Assembly: GCF_001640805.2 (NCBI RefSeq)
Contig: NC_066843.1
Span: 6,655,621-6,719,620, forward strand
Source of the DNA: Lates calcarifer
Taxonomy: Eukaryota > Chordata > Actinopteri > Centropomidae
Length of the DNA: 64,000 nt
Reading direction: 5' to 3'
The notes beneath the pieces were generated by a model, which was not told the DNA's origin, ran no database searches, and saw nothing but the letters and a program-made list of their open reading frames with translations. Both the position numbers and the translations under genes were made by a program. Below are positions 63,305 to 64,000 of the stretch, one piece after another. Numbering within the stretch: the stretch's first letter is position 1; each line of letters begins with the position of its first letter.

Positions 63305-63453
63305 TCAGTAAATATTACACATCGGGTGATCGTAGCCGCATAGAAAATCGGGCCATAGGGCATATCTCCGGATAAAAGGTGCTTTTCTCAAACATTTGGC
63401 GGCGTCTCTGTCACACTTGCACAGCAGCTTTTCACACTTGTCCTTCAAATCAT
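63305..63453 (-). CDS. pla2g10: Secreted phospholipase A2, group X-like, last exon (partial gene)
   Basis: This is the C-terminal exon of a small calcium-dependent secreted enzyme that cleaves the sn-2 acyl ester of phospholipids. The acceptor TTCCTCATTACAG ends at 63454; the exon codes DLKDKCEKLLCKCDRDAAKC, then LRKAPFIRRYALWPDFLC and GYDHPMCNIY, stop TGA at 63307-63305. CKCD holds the Asp of the His-Asp catalytic dyad, and the Cys spacing fits disulfides of the family. The ending YALWPDFLCGYDHPMC resembles human PLA2G10 (YLFYPQFLCEPDSPKC), unlike groups I, II or V. Earlier exons, with the Ca-binding loop and catalytic His, lie beyond 64000. The location with axin1 fits human 16p13. Confidence 0.85.
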
Positions 63454-64000
63454 CTGTAATGAGGAACACAAATGTCTTATTTCTGAGACAAGCTGGAGGA
63501 AGGAGGACTTTCAAGAAATATGCATGTTTTTTAATGGTTTTCTCATTAACATTTAGAAAATTGTTGTGATTACTTGTTCTAATGCTTGCATAATCTTGGC
63601 TGTTGGTGCTACAAACAACTCCAGCTTTATTAATTTTGCTTCTTAATAGTTAATTTGGTGCAATTCCAGTGCAAATCACAGGGGACCTGCAGCAATTGTG
63701 AATAGTACAAATTCATTTTATATTAATATATTTTTAAAAAATCACAAACAACCCAGCATTACTTGTGTAGTTGGTACTTGTGTAGTGTCGGAGAGAATTA
63801 AAAAAAAATAAAAGGTGATTCAATATACGGTTGTCTTTGTATTATTTTTTTTTATATAAAGAACTGGATAAAATGTTAGAGTATGATAATAGAGCAAAAA
63901 CAGATCAAGGCACAGAGTTGATCAGTCTCAGCTGAGAGGACAGAGCTCATCATCAGTGAGTCCGACAAAAAGGCACACATTCTGCTTCATATTTAAATAG
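63454..64000 (-). other. pla2g10 intron, right edge of window
   Basis: No further pla2g10 exon was seen before the window ends; the stretch is AT-rich and probably intronic. Confidence 0.6.

Noticed and set aside
1..64000. CRISPR array, operon, riboswitch or prophage features
   Set aside because: No regularly spaced direct repeats or bacterial gene organisation; the window is vertebrate DNA.

Overview
The window is vertebrate nuclear DNA, most likely from a ray-finned (teleost) fish. The genes have vertebrate exon-intron structure with GT-AG introns. The background is AT-rich, with (CA)n and (AT)n microsatellites. It carries decayed repeats of types common in fish: Tc1-like transposase relics, a LINE reverse-transcriptase scrap, and A/T-rich elements whose ends pair as 'ctgcaact...attaatcg'. 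No bacterial, organellar or viral features were seen.

Layout from left to right. (1) 1-7.5 kb has no recognisable protein gene; it holds a Tc1-like relic near 2.9-3.3 kb and a possible 5' untranslated exon near 4.0-4.27 kb. (2) 7.5-14.3 kb, + strand: a complete two-exon galanin receptor 2 gene (galr2, 378 aa), split by a 4-kb intron inside the Asp-Arg-Tyr motif. (3) 14.3-21.8 kb is intergenic, with a fish repeat relic, a LINE fragment and an 870-bp fold-back element made of two inverted Tc1-like relics. (4) 21.8-41.8 kb, - strand: a complete axin1 gene. Ten coding exons were assembled in phase, giving 866 aa, followed by a probable 3.4-kb 3' UTR. A CpG-richer stretch at 43.5-44.4 kb is the likely promoter. 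(5) 44.4-55 kb: an unrecognised - strand gene or gene fragment, with one well-bounded exon near 47.8 kb and two candidate first exons (50.6 and 51.5 kb). A partial duplicate of the 47.8-kb exon at 54.1-55.0 kb has lost its reading frame. (6) 56.8 kb, + strand: a tRNA-Thr gene (anticodon CGT). (7) 57-63.3 kb has no gene that I can support. (8) 63.3-63.45 kb, - strand: the last exon of a secreted phospholipase A2 most like group X (pla2g10), with the rest beyond the right edge.

galr2 and axin1 are convergent and unrelated in function: a neuropeptide GPCR and the Wnt destruction-complex scaffold. In human, AXIN1 and PLA2G10 both lie on 16p13 while GALR2 is on 17q25, so the order suggests a chromosome carrying blocks from both ancestral regions (inference). 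The least explained part is the 47.6-55 kb region.
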